Positions 32,949 to 42,494 of a stretch of 64,000 nucleotides of DNA are shown here, piece after piece. The position numbers and the translations under genes were made by a program. Below the pieces are notes generated by a model, which saw only the letters and a list, made by a program, of their open reading frames with translations, was not told the DNA's origin and made no database searches. Numbering within the stretch: the stretch's first letter is position 1; every line of letters starts with the position of its first letter. The stretch comes from VXPQ01 sp965232485. GTDB taxonomy: Bacteria; Bacteroidota; Rhodothermia; Rhodothermales; VXPQ01. The stretch covers positions 2,170,001-2,234,000 of the forward strand of contig OZ246975.1 of assembly GCA_965232485.1 (NCBI GenBank). The letters run 5' to 3'.

Positions 32949-34330
32949 AGCACGGCGATCTTGTTGATAGCGCTTACGAAGGCCGCCGTGCGCAGATCGG
33001 TTTTCATCCGTTGCGAGATGTCGTAAATCTCGTTGTAGGCGAATACCATGGTCTCTTCGAGCCCCGAATTCACAATGTCGATTTCGTCGGCCCCCCTGCC
33101 GATGGCGGCCAGCAGATCCGGCGATAGCGATTTCCCGGTGGCCGTCTCGATGGCGGCCAGCAATTTCTGCTGCGTGTTGCTTTCGAAGCGCTTGCTCATG
33201 CGCCCGAACCGCACATGGGACAGGTTGCGCAACCACTCGAAATACGATACGGTGACCCCGCCCGCATTGAGATACACATCCGGCAAAACGAACACGTTTC
33301 GTTTTTGCAGTATGCTGTCCGCCTCGGAGGTGGTCGGCCCGTTTGCCGCTTCGGCAATGATGCGCGCCTGAATGCGTCCCGCGTTTTCGCTCGAAATCTG
33401 CCCTTCGAGGGCGGCGGGTATCAGGATGTCGCAATCCATTTCAAGCGCTTGCGAGGAAGGCTGAACAAGACGCCCCTTCGGGTATCCCTCGATCGTGCCG
33501 TTTTCCTTCCGCCAGAGGCCCACGTCCCGCACGTCCAGTCCGTCTTCCTTGATGAGCGTGCCGTTCATTTCCGCAATGCCTACGATGCGGGCGCCGGCTT
33601 CCTGGAGATAATACGCTGCATGGAATCCCACGTTGCCCAGGCCCTGCACAATGACGCGCTTTCCATCCAGACCCGTGTCCAGTCCCAGCGCCTCCATGGT
33701 TTTCTTGTTGTTGCAGGCCTCGCGGACGCCGAAAAAGACCCCTCTGCCGGTCGCCTCCCTGCGTCCGTGCACGCCTCCCTGCCCAACGGGTTTTCCGGTC
33801 ACGCAAGCCGCCGCGTCGAGCGGGTTGTCGGAGAGTTGATTGTAGGTGTCGTATACCCACGCCATTTCCCGGGCGCCCGTTCCGTAGTCCGGCGCGGGCA
33901 CGTCGATCCCTGGCCCGATGAAATTTTTCTGGACCAGTTCGAATGTGTATCGCCGGGTAATGCGCTCCAGTTCGTGGGCCGAGAAGTTGTTTCGGTTGAT
34001 TTTGACGCCGCCCTTGGCGCCGCTGAAGGGCACATCGACCACGGCGCATTTGTAGCTCATCAGCGCCGCCAGCGCCACCACTTCGTCTTTCGACACAGTC
34101 GGGGCATAGCGAACGCCTCCTTTCGACGGCTGCTTGTGATGGCTGTGCTCGGCGCGAAACGCCTGAATGACGCGAATAGACCCGTCGTCCCGGACCAGGG
34201 GGAATTCCATCGCATAGACGCTGTTGCACATGCGAATTTGTTCAAGCAGGCCCTCGGGATGCTTCGTGAGGCGGGCCGCTTTCATGAACGAACGATTTAC
34301 GTCTCCCAGAAAATCTGAAGTGTGTTGCAT
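32921..34330 (-). CDS. gdhA: Glutamate dehydrogenase (Glu/Leu/Phe/Val family)
   Basis: 469 residues from MQHTSDFLGDVNRSF. Reversible oxidative deamination of glutamate linking carbon and nitrogen metabolism. Features: QPSKGGVRYAPTVSKDEV (substrate glycine/lysine region), PFSGAKGGVKINR with the catalytic lysine, IGPGIDVPAPDYGTG, the GLGNVGFHAAYYL dinucleotide-binding turn, and the AANGPTT motif. Length suits the hexameric bacterial enzyme. The frame is open 43 codons upstream but those residues are cysteine-rich and unlike the family. It is divergent from the antiporter gene. Confidence 0.95.
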   Translation of the reverse strand: MQHTSDFLGDVNRSFMKAARLTKHPEGLLEQIRMCNSVYAMEFPLVRDDGSIRVIQAFRAEHSHHKQPSKGGVRYAPTVSKDEVVALAALMSYKCAVVDVPFSGAKGGVKINRNNFSAHELERITRRYTFELVQKNFIGPGIDVPAPDYGTGAREMAWVYDTYNQLSDNPLDAAACVTGKPVGQGGVHGRREATGRGVFFGVREACNNKKTMEALGLDTGLDGKRVIVQGLGNVGFHAAYYLQEAGARIVGIAEMNGTLIKEDGLDVRDVGLWRKENGTIEGYPKGRLVQPSSQALEMDCDILIPAALEGQISSENAGRIQARIIAEAANGPTTSEADSILQKRNVFVLPDVYLNAGGVTVSYFEWLRNLSHVRFGRMSKRFESNTQQKLLAAIETATGKSLSPDLLAAIGRGADEIDIVNSGLEETMVFAYNEIYDISQRMKTDLRTAAFVSAINKIAVLYNEMGIFP

Positions 34331-34432
34331 ACGGCAATCTGTTTTTCGGGCAAGGGAGGGAATTTCGCCAACATGGCCTGGGGCCCCGTTGTCGGACCGT
34401 TCGCATAATGTTACGGTGCAGTAACGACAAAT

Positions 34433-36508
34433 ATGCAGCGGGCATTCGGGGAAATGCAAGAATTCACGATACCGGAGACAGGGCCGGGGAAGGGCGCGGC
34501 GCTCCCGTTGTTGCGGCGCGATTCGGGCGCAATCTTTGCCGCTGCGGAACCGAAAGCGTATTCCGCAGAGTTAGAGCGGGTGTTTTTCGGGCGGATTCAA
34601 CCCAGTCGTCCCGCCTTCTGCCGAAGCGCTCCTTCCTGCACAGTGTCCGCCCTTTTCAGCATAGCAGCGGTTTTCGTACTCGGGGTCAGCGCCCAATGGA
34701 TCGCGTGGCGGTATCGCGTGCCCTCCATTTTGTTGCTCCTCACGTTCGGTTTTATCGCCGGGCCGGTCACCGGCGTGCTGGACCCGGAAGCAATGCGCGC
34801 CGAATGGGTTTTTACATTCGTGGCGCTCTCGATCGGGATTATTTTGTTCGAGGGCGGGCTGAGTCTGCGGCTTGACGAGCTGCGCGAAGTGGGCGGCGCG
34901 GTGGGACGCCTGATAAGTATCGGGGTGTTGATCACCTGGTTTCTTGCGTCGCTTGCGTCCCTGTTCGTGTTGAAGCTGAGCCTGAGCATTTCCTTGCTCA
35001 TCGGGGCCATCCTGACGGTCACGGGGCCCACGGTCATCGTGCCGATTCTCCGGCACATCCGGCCCAAGGGGCGCATTGCCGCGCTTGCAAAATGGGAAGG
35101 CATTACCATCGACCCGATCGGCGCGATTCTCGCCTTGCTGGTGCTCGAAACGCTTGTGTTGATCAGCGAGACGGGCGCGGGCGCGGTGGGCAGCGTGGCG
35201 TCGCATGCGCTCAAGGGGTTGTTGCTGGAATTTTTCGTGGGCGTCGGAATCGGCGTTGCTGGAGCAGGTATCCTCGTGTTCCTGCTGCGCCGCCGCATGG
35301 TGCCGGATTATCTCCAGAATCCCATGGCGCTTATGGTCGTCATTGCTGTGTTCGCGGTGGCGGACGCTTTGCAACCGGAAAGCGGCCTGGTGGCCACGAC
35401 CATCATGGGCTTTGCGGTTGCGAATCAGCGCCTCGTGGCGGTGCGGCGCATCGTGGAGTTCAAGGAAGATTTGCGGGTTTTGCTGATCGCCGCGCTCTTT
35501 ATTATGCTGGCGGCGCAACTTAACCTGACCGATATACAACAATACATCGGCTGGGAGGCCATCGTTTTCCTGCTCATCCTCATGTTGTTCGTGCGCCCCG
35601 TCGCGGTTTTTGCGTCGATGCTTGGCACGCGGCTGAACATCAAGGAAAAGGTATTTTTGTCCTGGCTGGCGCCCCGCGGCATTGTGGCGGCGGCCGTGGC
35701 GTCCCTTTTCACGTTCCGTATCGCGGAGATATATCCAGAGGAATCGCAATTTATCGTTCCCATCATATTTCTGGTGATCGTGGGCACGGTAGCGATCTAT
35801 GGCCTCACGATTTCGCCGGTTGCGCGCTGGCTGGGACTTGCGGAACCCGATCCACAGGGCGTGCTCTTCGTTGGCGCCCACGACTGGGCCCGCCGCATTG
35901 CCCGCGCACTGGATCAGGTGGGGTTCAGCGTACGGATGATAGACGCCAACGCCGGCAATGTCGCCAGCGCCCGCGAGGCGGGTCTGCATGCGCTGCGCGG
36001 CAATGTGTTGTCCGAGTCCATTATGGACGAACTGGACTTGAGCGGGATTGGGCGGCTTGTCGTGCTTACTCCCAACGATGAAGTGAATTCGCTTACCGTG
36101 GTGCGTTTCGCGCAAGTTTTCGACAGTGCGGAGATGTACCAGTTGGCTACGCGAAACAATCAGCAAGGCGACGAGGCGGGCGAGACGCCGGTGCAGCACT
36201 TGCGGGGACGCCCCCTCTTCGGCGCGGGCGTCAACCATGCGTCGCTTATGGCGCAATTTGCGGCGGGCGCGACGGTCAAGACGTTTGCCATCAAGAACGA
36301 AAACACCTATTCCAGGCTGGAAAAGGAGTATGGCGCCAGCATGACGCCGCTTTTTATCGCGCGCGGCAAAAATCAGTTGCAGGTGCTTTCCATAGGCGAC
36401 GGTCCGCCCAAGCCCGATCCGGGCAACCTGCTGATTGCGCTTATTGCGCCGTCCCCTCGTTCGGAGACGGATTCGGCAGCGGAGTCCGCGGAAGCGCCAA
36501 CCCGGTAA
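34433..36508 (+). CDS. CPA1-type sodium/proton antiporter with RCK_N/TrkA-N domain
   Basis: 691 residues as written. About 12 membrane segments run from residue ~73 to ~460 (SALFSIAAVFVLGVSA through TVAIYGLTISP), with VTGPTVIVPILRH and WEGITIDPIGAI in the exchange core. A cytosolic RCK_N-like Rossmann domain follows (VLFVGAHDWARRIARAL, LVVLTPNDEVN), suggesting control by a bound nucleotide or metabolite. The first ~70 residues are unlike the family, so translation may really start at the GTG at 34643. Transported ion is inferred. aroE starts 1 bp after its stop, suggesting cotranscription. Confidence 0.85.
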   Translation: MQRAFGEMQEFTIPETGPGKGAALPLLRRDSGAIFAAAEPKAYSAELERVFFGRIQPSRPAFCRSAPSCTVSALFSIAAVFVLGVSAQWIAWRYRVPSILLLLTFGFIAGPVTGVLDPEAMRAEWVFTFVALSIGIILFEGGLSLRLDELREVGGAVGRLISIGVLITWFLASLASLFVLKLSLSISLLIGAILTVTGPTVIVPILRHIRPKGRIAALAKWEGITIDPIGAILALLVLETLVLISETGAGAVGSVASHALKGLLLEFFVGVGIGVAGAGILVFLLRRRMVPDYLQNPMALMVVIAVFAVADALQPESGLVATTIMGFAVANQRLVAVRRIVEFKEDLRVLLIAALFIMLAAQLNLTDIQQYIGWEAIVFLLILMLFVRPVAVFASMLGTRLNIKEKVFLSWLAPRGIVAAAVASLFTFRIAEIYPEESQFIVPIIFLVIVGTVAIYGLTISPVARWLGLAEPDPQGVLFVGAHDWARRIARALDQVGFSVRMIDANAGNVASAREAGLHALRGNVLSESIMDELDLSGIGRLVVLTPNDEVNSLTVVRFAQVFDSAEMYQLATRNNQQGDEAGETPVQHLRGRPLFGAGVNHASLMAQFAAGATVKTFAIKNENTYSRLEKEYGASMTPLFIARGKNQLQVLSIGDGPPKPDPGNLLIALIAPSPRSETDSAAESAEAPTR

Positions 36509-36509
36509 C

Positions 36510-37397
36510 ATGGCGTCCGACGTCGTACATATGGATGCGCGTACGCGCCTGGTCGCCCTGCTTGGCGATCCCGTGGAGCATTCGCTCTCCCCGCTCATTC
36601 ACAATACGGCGTTTGCAGCCCAGGGCCTGAACTTTGCGTTCGCCGCCTTGCCCGTCTCCCGCGAACGCATCGAAGACGCCGTGCGCGGCTTGTCCGCCCT
36701 GCATTTTGTGGGCGCCGGCGTCACCATTCCGCACAAACAGGCCGTTCTTGCCTGCCTGGACGAATGGTCTCCGCGCGTCCGCGCCGTCGGCGCCGCGAAC
36801 CTGATCGTCCGCCGTCCCGACGGTGCGCTTCTGGGCGACAATACGGATGTGCCCGGGTTTCTGGCGCCGCTGCTTCCGTTTGGGGATCGGCTTCGGGATG
36901 TCGAGATGGTGGCGCTGGGAGCCGGGGGCGCCGCGCGCGCCGTGGCCTATGCGCTGCTGGTTACGTTTCGTCCGAGGCGTCTTGCGCTTGTGGCGCGGAC
37001 CTCTTCCCGGGCAGAGGCCCTGGCCGCTGATCTGGCCGAGTTCGACGAGCGCGGCGCGCTGGAAGTACGCGATGCGGCGTCTGCCCGCCCCGTCGTTCGG
37101 AATGCGCAACTTGTGGTGAATACGACGCCCGTAGGCATGTATCCTGCGGTAGACGATTCTCCCTGGCCGGACGCCGCCGATTTTGGCGAGGGCCATATCG
37201 TGTACGACATCGTGTACATTCCCGAGGAGACGCGCTTGCTCGCCGACGCCGCTCGCCGGGGCGCAACGGTTATCGGGGGACTCGATATGCTCGTGGAGCA
37301 GGCGGCGGCGGCCTATGTGCAATGGACCGACCGCAACATGCCCGTCGAGGCGGTCAAGGACGCATTGCGCAGACGTTCGGGGTTGTTGCGGACATAA
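36510..37397 (+). CDS. aroE: Shikimate dehydrogenase
   Basis: 295 residues from ATG 36510 (alternative ATG 36531). Reduces 3-dehydroshikimate to shikimate with NADPH in aromatic amino acid synthesis. Motifs: GDPVEHSLSPLIHN (shikimate-binding serines), GAGVTIPHKQAV with the catalytic lysine, GDNTDVPGF, LGAGGAARAVAYAL nucleotide turn, VNTTPVGMYP, YDIVYIPEETRLL and GLDMLVEQAAAAY. Full length. The stop codon falls inside a sequence resembling the terminal repeat of the IS5/fold-back family (37390-37413). Confidence 0.95.
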   Translation: MASDVVHMDARTRLVALLGDPVEHSLSPLIHNTAFAAQGLNFAFAALPVSRERIEDAVRGLSALHFVGAGVTIPHKQAVLACLDEWSPRVRAVGAANLIVRRPDGALLGDNTDVPGFLAPLLPFGDRLRDVEMVALGAGGAARAVAYALLVTFRPRRLALVARTSSRAEALAADLAEFDERGALEVRDAASARPVVRNAQLVVNTTPVGMYPAVDDSPWPDAADFGEGHIVYDIVYIPEETRLLADAARRGATVIGGLDMLVEQAAAAYVQWTDRNMPVEAVKDALRRRSGLLRT

Positions 37398-37413
37398 TCA
37401 ACGTATCCTTAAC
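37390..37413. repeat. Solo IS5/MITE-like terminal repeat
   Basis: GGACATAATCAACGTATCC followed by TTAAC matches the right end of fold-back copy A at about 18 of 24 positions and the IS5 right end less well. No opposite end is visible nearby. It overlaps the aroE stop codon. Confidence 0.4.
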
Positions 37414-37430
37414 GGAGCCCGGGACGCCGC

Positions 37431-38552
37431 ATGCTGACGCTCGACACGATTGAGATGCGCGAGATCCGGCTGCCGCTCAAACAGCCGTTCCGAACCGCCT
37501 CCGGCGTACAGGATAGCCGCCGCATCTTGCTGCTTGAGCTCACTGCACGCGCCGGAGAAACCGCATGGAGCGAATGCGTGGCGCAGGAAACGCCGCGCTA
37601 CAGTCCAGAAACGATAGACACGGCGTGGCTCGCCATTCGGGAGTGGTTCGTCCCGGCGCTCAAGGGCCGCGCGATCGCCGATCCCTTGGATGTGCTTGCC
37701 CGGTTAGCTGTGTTTCGCGGGCACCGGATGGCGAAAGCCGCACTGGAAATGGCGTGCTGGAACCTCAAGGCGCAGCGGGCAAAGACCTCGCTCGCCGCCT
37801 TGCTCGGCGGCGTCCGTCGCCGCGTTCCCGCCGGGATCGCCCTCGGCATGCAGCCGGAAGAGCGCCTGCTCGTGGAACGCGTACGGGATAGTCTGGCGCA
37901 AGGCTATCGGAATGTGAAAATCAAGATAGGACCAACCGCCGACGTGCGTTGCGTGAAGGCGATACGGTCGGAGTTCGGGCCGGAGATTCCGCTGTCCGTC
38001 GACGCGAATGCTTCTTATACGCTGTCCGACGTCGAACTTTTGCGATCCCTTGACGCCTTTGGGTTAACCATGATCGAGCAACCCCTTGCGCACGACGACC
38101 TGATTCGCCATGCGGTTTTGCAGGAGCAGATTTCCACCCCCGTTTGCCTTGACGAATCCATTACCGGCCCGGATCGGGCGGAAGATATGGTCCGGCTTCG
38201 AAGCGGGCGCATCGTCAATGTGAAGCCGGGTCGCGTGGGTGGATTGTCCGCCGCGCTTTCGATTCATGCCCTGTGCCGCAAGCATCGCCTTGACGCCTGG
38301 GTGGGCGGAATGCTTGAAACAGGCATAGGCCGCGCCTATAACGTGGCGCTGGCTTCGCTGCCCGGTTTTACCCTGCCGGGCGATCTTTCTCCAGGCAGCC
38401 GCTACTGGGCGCAGGATATCGTGCAGCCGGCGTGGACCATGTCTCCCGACGGTTTTGTGGAGGCGCCCCTGGAGCGCCCCGGATTAGGCGTCGAAGTAGA
38501 CCGCGACCGCCTGGACCAGCTTACGCATCGCTCTGAACGATTGGCGTTGTAA
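37431..38552 (+). CDS. menC: o-Succinylbenzoate synthase (enolase superfamily)
   Basis: 373 residues. Dehydrates SHCHC to o-succinylbenzoate in menaquinone synthesis. Enolase-superfamily barrel features: RNVKIKIGP (KxK catalytic lysines), LSVDANASYTLSDV, MIEQPLAHDDL, CLDESITG (metal ligands), IVNVKPGRVGG (second-half lysine), and WVGGMLETGIGRAYNVALA, which is the menC-type C-terminal motif. N-succinylamino acid racemase activity is common in relatives and cannot be excluded. No other men genes are in the window. Confidence 0.9.
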   Translation: MLTLDTIEMREIRLPLKQPFRTASGVQDSRRILLLELTARAGETAWSECVAQETPRYSPETIDTAWLAIREWFVPALKGRAIADPLDVLARLAVFRGHRMAKAALEMACWNLKAQRAKTSLAALLGGVRRRVPAGIALGMQPEERLLVERVRDSLAQGYRNVKIKIGPTADVRCVKAIRSEFGPEIPLSVDANASYTLSDVELLRSLDAFGLTMIEQPLAHDDLIRHAVLQEQISTPVCLDESITGPDRAEDMVRLRSGRIVNVKPGRVGGLSAALSIHALCRKHRLDAWVGGMLETGIGRAYNVALASLPGFTLPGDLSPGSRYWAQDIVQPAWTMSPDGFVEAPLERPGLGVEVDRDRLDQLTHRSERLAL

Positions 38553-38561
38553 GGCGCCTGT

Positions 38562-39476
38562 TCAGGAGTCGCTTTTTTCCGGCTTGTCCATGCGGCGCGC
38601 TCGCTGCGCCATCCTCGCTACGAACGCAAAGCCCGCCGCCGCCAGCAACGCAACCGCTCCAACCGGCTCGCCTTCGCCGGGCCACGCAAGCGCGCGTTCC
38701 ACCGTTTGCCATGGCCAGAGCGCCCGCAGCGCACCGATCATCAGGCCCGTGAGCGCCGCCATGGTCAGGTCTGCATATCGCGCAAGCAGGTGGTTAAGCA
38801 AGCGTGAAAACAACCCCAGGCCCGTCATCGCGCCCGCCGCAAAGAGCGCGATATATCCGATATTCCAGTCGTTCAGCGCATGCAGCGTTGTTTCATACAT
38901 GCCCATGGCCTTGAGCAGGAAGGCTCCGGAAACGCCGGGCAGGATCATCGCGCAAAGGGCGATGGCTGCGGCGGCGAACACGCGGACGCCCGAAGGCGCC
39001 AGCGCATCTCCCGCCGCCGGAATGCCCGTCAGCAGAAAGGCCGTTACGCCCGTTGCCGCAACCATGCATAGCACGGGCATGTTTTTCCGCTCGATGCGTT
39101 TCCAGGGAACCGCCACCGATCCCGCCACCAGGCCCAGGAACAGGCCCAGCATCCGGTGGGGCCAGGTTTCCAGCAGAATTGGAATAACTTTTGCGCCAAC
39201 GAGAAGCGCGACGCCTATTCCTGCGGCCAGCGGCAGCGCCAGTCCCCACTCGAAAAGGGCGCCGTGCCGTCGCATGTCGCCAAATCGGCCTCGGACCAGC
39301 GCGGCCAGCATCGAAAAGCCATGGCCGACGGCGGCAATCAGCCGGGGATAAATGCCGACGATGAACGCAACGGTGCCGCCGCTGACGCCCGGGACAATAT
39401 CGGCGGCGCCCATCAGCAGGCCCTGGGCGGCGTGCGTCAGGCTTTTACGGAGGTTATACCTGCGGCGCAGACCCAT
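38562..39476 (-). CDS. DUF368 membrane protein (putative polyprenyl-phosphate transporter)
   Basis: 304 residues from MGLRRRYNLRKSLTHA; earlier in-frame codons lie inside the neighbouring TPR gene. About 8-9 membrane segments. The DUF368 signature GLLMGAADIVPGVSGGTVAFI is near the N-terminus and a second ALCAMILPGVSGAFLLKAMG mirrors it, giving an inverted-repeat topology. Members (PopT group) are linked to recycling of undecaprenyl phosphate. Its start overlaps the end of the TPR gene by 23 bp on the same strand, so the two are likely coupled. Confidence 0.85.
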   Translation of the reverse strand: MGLRRRYNLRKSLTHAAQGLLMGAADIVPGVSGGTVAFIVGIYPRLIAAVGHGFSMLAALVRGRFGDMRRHGALFEWGLALPLAAGIGVALLVGAKVIPILLETWPHRMLGLFLGLVAGSVAVPWKRIERKNMPVLCMVAATGVTAFLLTGIPAAGDALAPSGVRVFAAAAIALCAMILPGVSGAFLLKAMGMYETTLHALNDWNIGYIALFAAGAMTGLGLFSRLLNHLLARYADLTMAALTGLMIGALRALWPWQTVERALAWPGEGEPVGAVALLAAAGFAFVARMAQRARRMDKPEKSDS

Positions 39477-40878
39477 TTCCGAGTCCCGGCAGGCGTCGGG
39501 GTTGTATGTCGCGCCACATATCCGGGCAAGCGCGCCGGAATTCCTCTCGCATGTTCGGATCCATCTGGAGCGCCATCCTGAGTGCATGCAAGCCTTCTTC
39601 CGTTCGCTCCAGCACAAACAATACGCGTGCTTGCAGAAAATACCCGTCGGCGTCGGGATTCAGGGCCAGCGCCGTTTTGCAGGCGTTCATCGCCGCTTCA
39701 GGACGGTTCGTTTCCAGGCAGATTTCGGCCAAATCCAGCCAGGCGTCCTTGTTGTCGGGGTGGTCGGTTACGATCTGTTTGTAGGTTTGCAGCGCTTCCG
39801 CAATATTTCCTGCGTTATACAGGCAATCCGCTTTGGCGTGCCAGAATTCCGCAATGTCGGGCTTCAGCGTCAGCGCCTGGTCGAATAGTTTCAGCGCTTC
39901 GTCGTATCGTTCGAGCGCGTCCAGGCAACACGCCATGCCGTACCAGGCTTCGGGGTGCGTTTTATCCTCCTGAACGACTTTCCCGAAAGATTCAAAGGCC
40001 TGTGCGTACTCTTCCATTTCCTCGAACGCGAGTCCGAGATTGTACCAGGTTGCCGCATCGCCGCCCTCCAGTGCAATCACTTTCCGGTAACTCTTGATCG
40101 CTTCTTCGAGACGGCCCATGTTGGCCAGGGCATTGCCCCGGTTATACCACGCCGAGGCGAAATCGTCTTGTATGGCGATGGCCATGTCGTAGGAATCCAC
40201 GGCGGTTTCGAGGCGAGACATTCGGCTGAGCACAATGCCCCGGTTGTACCAGGCGTCCTGGGAGTAGGGATCGATGTCGATATGCCGTTCGTAGCAGGCG
40301 ATGCTTTCCGCGTCTTTTTCGAGACAGTCGTAGCAGAACCCGAGTTCGTACCAGATTTCGGGATGTTCGGGATTCAGTTCCGCGCATCGCTGAAACGAGG
40401 CAATGGCTGCCTCCAGGGAATCAAGCTGTTCCAGCATTACGCCGCGCTGAAAGAACGCTTCGTCGTGGATCGGATCGATCCGGATGGCTTCTTCGCAGGC
40501 TTCCAGCGCTTCCCGGTTCCGGCCCAGCGCATTGAGCGTGGCGCCCCGGTTGACGTGCGTTTCGGCGTCGATCGGATTCAGGGCCAGCGCCTTGTCGTAG
40601 GCTTCCAGCGCTTCCTTGTGTCGTTCGAGGTTGTTCAGGAGGACGCCCCGCCGCATCCAGGCGTCCGAGGAGTGGGACATGACGTCGAGCAACTGATCTA
40701 TGACGCGCAGGGCGTCTTCGTAGCGTCCCTGTTCGAAGTAGTAATTGGCGATATCCTCCAACGAATCCGAATCAAGCCAGGCAGGCGCATTGCCCTCATA
40801 GGCGGAGAGCAGTGCGTTCATTCGTTTTTCGTCAGCAGGCTCGTCGAAATCCTCGAACTCGAAATCAAACATGCTCAT
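39454..40878 (-). CDS. Tetratricopeptide repeat protein
   Basis: 474 residues from MSMFDFEFEDFDEPADEK. After an acidic N-terminal ~40 residues, about 11-12 TPR units of 34 residues run through the protein (typical unit: AWYNRGIVLSRMSRLETAVDSYDMAIAI). No signal peptide or membrane segment, so a cytoplasmic scaffold for protein-protein contact is likely. The C-terminal ~40 residues are basic. It precedes and overlaps the DUF368 gene. Partner unknown. Confidence 0.9.
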   Translation of the reverse strand: MSMFDFEFEDFDEPADEKRMNALLSAYEGNAPAWLDSDSLEDIANYYFEQGRYEDALRVIDQLLDVMSHSSDAWMRRGVLLNNLERHKEALEAYDKALALNPIDAETHVNRGATLNALGRNREALEACEEAIRIDPIHDEAFFQRGVMLEQLDSLEAAIASFQRCAELNPEHPEIWYELGFCYDCLEKDAESIACYERHIDIDPYSQDAWYNRGIVLSRMSRLETAVDSYDMAIAIQDDFASAWYNRGNALANMGRLEEAIKSYRKVIALEGGDAATWYNLGLAFEEMEEYAQAFESFGKVVQEDKTHPEAWYGMACCLDALERYDEALKLFDQALTLKPDIAEFWHAKADCLYNAGNIAEALQTYKQIVTDHPDNKDAWLDLAEICLETNRPEAAMNACKTALALNPDADGYFLQARVLFVLERTEEGLHALRMALQMDPNMREEFRRACPDMWRDIQPRRLPGLGNGSAPQV

Positions 40879-41114
40879 GCCGGCTTCGCAATACGGGTTG
40901 CAAGAGAGAGTACAGGGCGTCAAGGTCCAAGGCAATAAAAGATGAAGCGAAAAAAAAGTTCGCCGTATTATAACAGGGTACTGTCCAATTTGCAAAGAGT
41001 TCGCTTTCTCCGGCTGCGGAATGCGGGCGCAAGCGGCGGCAGACTCGAGAAATATTTATCGAGGCAGCATCGAACGATCCGGTTTGCTCCCGTTTTTCTG
41101 TCGTTTGACGGCGC

Positions 41115-41170
41115 GTGGAAACGGTTCGCGATTTTTGTAACGGTGGAAACGGTCCATGATTTTTGTAACG
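41115..41170. repeat. 28-bp tandem duplication across the tmk start
   Basis: Two adjacent 28-bp units (41115-41142 and 41143-41170), GTGGAAACGGT then GATTTTTGTAACG, differing at three positions. The second unit contains the tmk ATG; in the first the corresponding triplet is GCG. The first is therefore a decapitated copy of the translation start region. Confidence 0.85.
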
Positions 41171-41839
41171 ATCGAAGGGGTTGACGGCGCCGGGAAAAGC
41201 ACCCAGGCGCGTCGGCTGGTCCAGCGGTTGAACGAAGAAGGGTCCGCCGCCGTGCTTTTTCGGGAGCCCGGGGGTACGCCGCTTTCCGAGCATATTCGAT
41301 CCCTCCTGCTCGACTCGCCCGACCTCGCAATCGATCCCTTGCCGGAATTATTGCTGTTTTCCGCCGCGAGGGCGCAACTTGTGAAAGATTGCATTCGCCC
41401 GGCGCTGGCCGAGGGCAAGGTCGTGGTATGCGACCGGTTCTACGATTCGACGACGGCATATCAGGGCGTGGGTCGAGAGATTGCCGACCCGGACTGGGTA
41501 TTATCCCTGAATATGCGGGTTACGGGCGGGCTTCGTCCGGATCGGACCTGGTTGCTTGCGCTTTCTCCCGAAGAGGCCGTGCGTCGCCGCGCCCAGCGCT
41601 CCGGGCGTCTTTTCCCGCATATCCCCGTCCCTCCGGAGGGTGCATTGCGCCCCGAACCGGATCGCATGGAACAGGCCGGACAGGCGTTCTATGACCGGGT
41701 GGCGAAAGCATTCGACGACCTGGCGACAGCGGAACCGGATCGCATCGCGCGGCTCGACGGCTCCATGAACGAGGACGACCTTGCCGGGATCATCTGGCGC
41801 GACGTCCAGGATTTGCTGGCCAAACGGTTGGGCCGGTGA
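41156..41839 (+). CDS. tmk: Thymidylate kinase
   Basis: 227 residues. Phosphorylates dTMP to dTDP. P-loop IEGVDGAGKSTQARRL at the N-terminus, FREPGGTPL, CDRFYDSTTAYQG (DR-Y motif) and a lid region with RRRAQRSGRLFPH. A little longer than E. coli Tmk because of an insertion near residues 160-175. The start codon lies in a 28-bp tandem duplication. Next gene is a Fur-type regulator on the same strand. Confidence 0.95.
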   Translation: MIFVTIEGVDGAGKSTQARRLVQRLNEEGSAAVLFREPGGTPLSEHIRSLLLDSPDLAIDPLPELLLFSAARAQLVKDCIRPALAEGKVVVCDRFYDSTTAYQGVGREIADPDWVLSLNMRVTGGLRPDRTWLLALSPEEAVRRRAQRSGRLFPHIPVPPEGALRPEPDRMEQAGQAFYDRVAKAFDDLATAEPDRIARLDGSMNEDDLAGIIWRDVQDLLAKRLGR

Positions 41840-41964
41840 GAAAATGCGCGTTGGCGGCGTAATCCGAAGCCTTCGCGCGTTTTCCGCCGGGTTTTAACGG
41901 AACCGCATCTCCCCGACAACGGTTGAGAACATGGTCAGACCTCCCTTGCAGCCCGGCTTTGCCC

Positions 41965-42444
41965 ATGTCCGTTCCAGTTCAGCAAATGGAAGAAGTTCGC
42001 CGCATCTTCGGCGCTTTTCTCCAGAAACGCGGTCGCAGGCAGACGCCCGAGCGCTTCGTTGTTCTGGAGGAAATTTACGCCACGACCGATCATGTGGACG
42101 CCGACGAACTCTACATCCGCCTGAAAGACCGCGGACATCGGGTAAGTCGCGCGACCGTATACAACACGCTGGAATTATTGATAGATTGCAATCTGGTGGT
42201 CCGGCATCAGTTCGGCAGAAATCAGGCGAAATACGAGCGGGCCTTCAGCTACTGGCAGCATGACCACCTGATCTGCATGGATTGCAACGCCTTGTTCGAG
42301 TTCTGCGATCCGCGCATACAGAGCATACAGGAGATGGTCGCGGAAATATACCAGTTCGAGATCAAGCACCATTCGCTCAATATGTATGGTCGGTGCATCC
42401 GGGAGCAGTGCCCGAACAGAGCGCCCGTCGCGCAGGGAGCATGA
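41965..42444 (+). CDS. Fur-family transcriptional regulator
   Basis: 159 residues from MSVPVQQMEEVRRIF; an ATG 14 codons upstream is possible. Winged-helix DNA-binding segment: QTPERFVVLEEIY, VDADELYIRLKDRGHRVSRATVYNTLELL. The dimerisation half has WQHDHLICMDCNALFEFCD and a second pair CIREQC, supplying the structural zinc CxxC. Histidines HDH and HHSL fit the regulatory metal site. Fur, PerR and Zur cannot be separated by eye. A perfect palindromic operator lies 50 bp past its stop (42495-42515). Confidence 0.9.
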   Translation: MSVPVQQMEEVRRIFGAFLQKRGRRQTPERFVVLEEIYATTDHVDADELYIRLKDRGHRVSRATVYNTLELLIDCNLVVRHQFGRNQAKYERAFSYWQHDHLICMDCNALFEFCDPRIQSIQEMVAEIYQFEIKHHSLNMYGRCIREQCPNRAPVAQGA

Positions 42445-42464
42445 CCCGGAACGCACGCCATCCC

Positions 42465-42493
42465 TTGACGTTATATAAAACTGTGCGTATATT
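42465..42493 (+). promoter_or_regulatory. Sigma70-type promoter
   Basis: TTGACG (42465-42470), a 17-bp spacer, and TATATT (42488-42493). This is close to consensus. The expected start site falls in the palindrome that follows, so a bound repressor would block transcription of the gene at 42522. Confidence 0.65.
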
Positions 42494-42494
42494 A

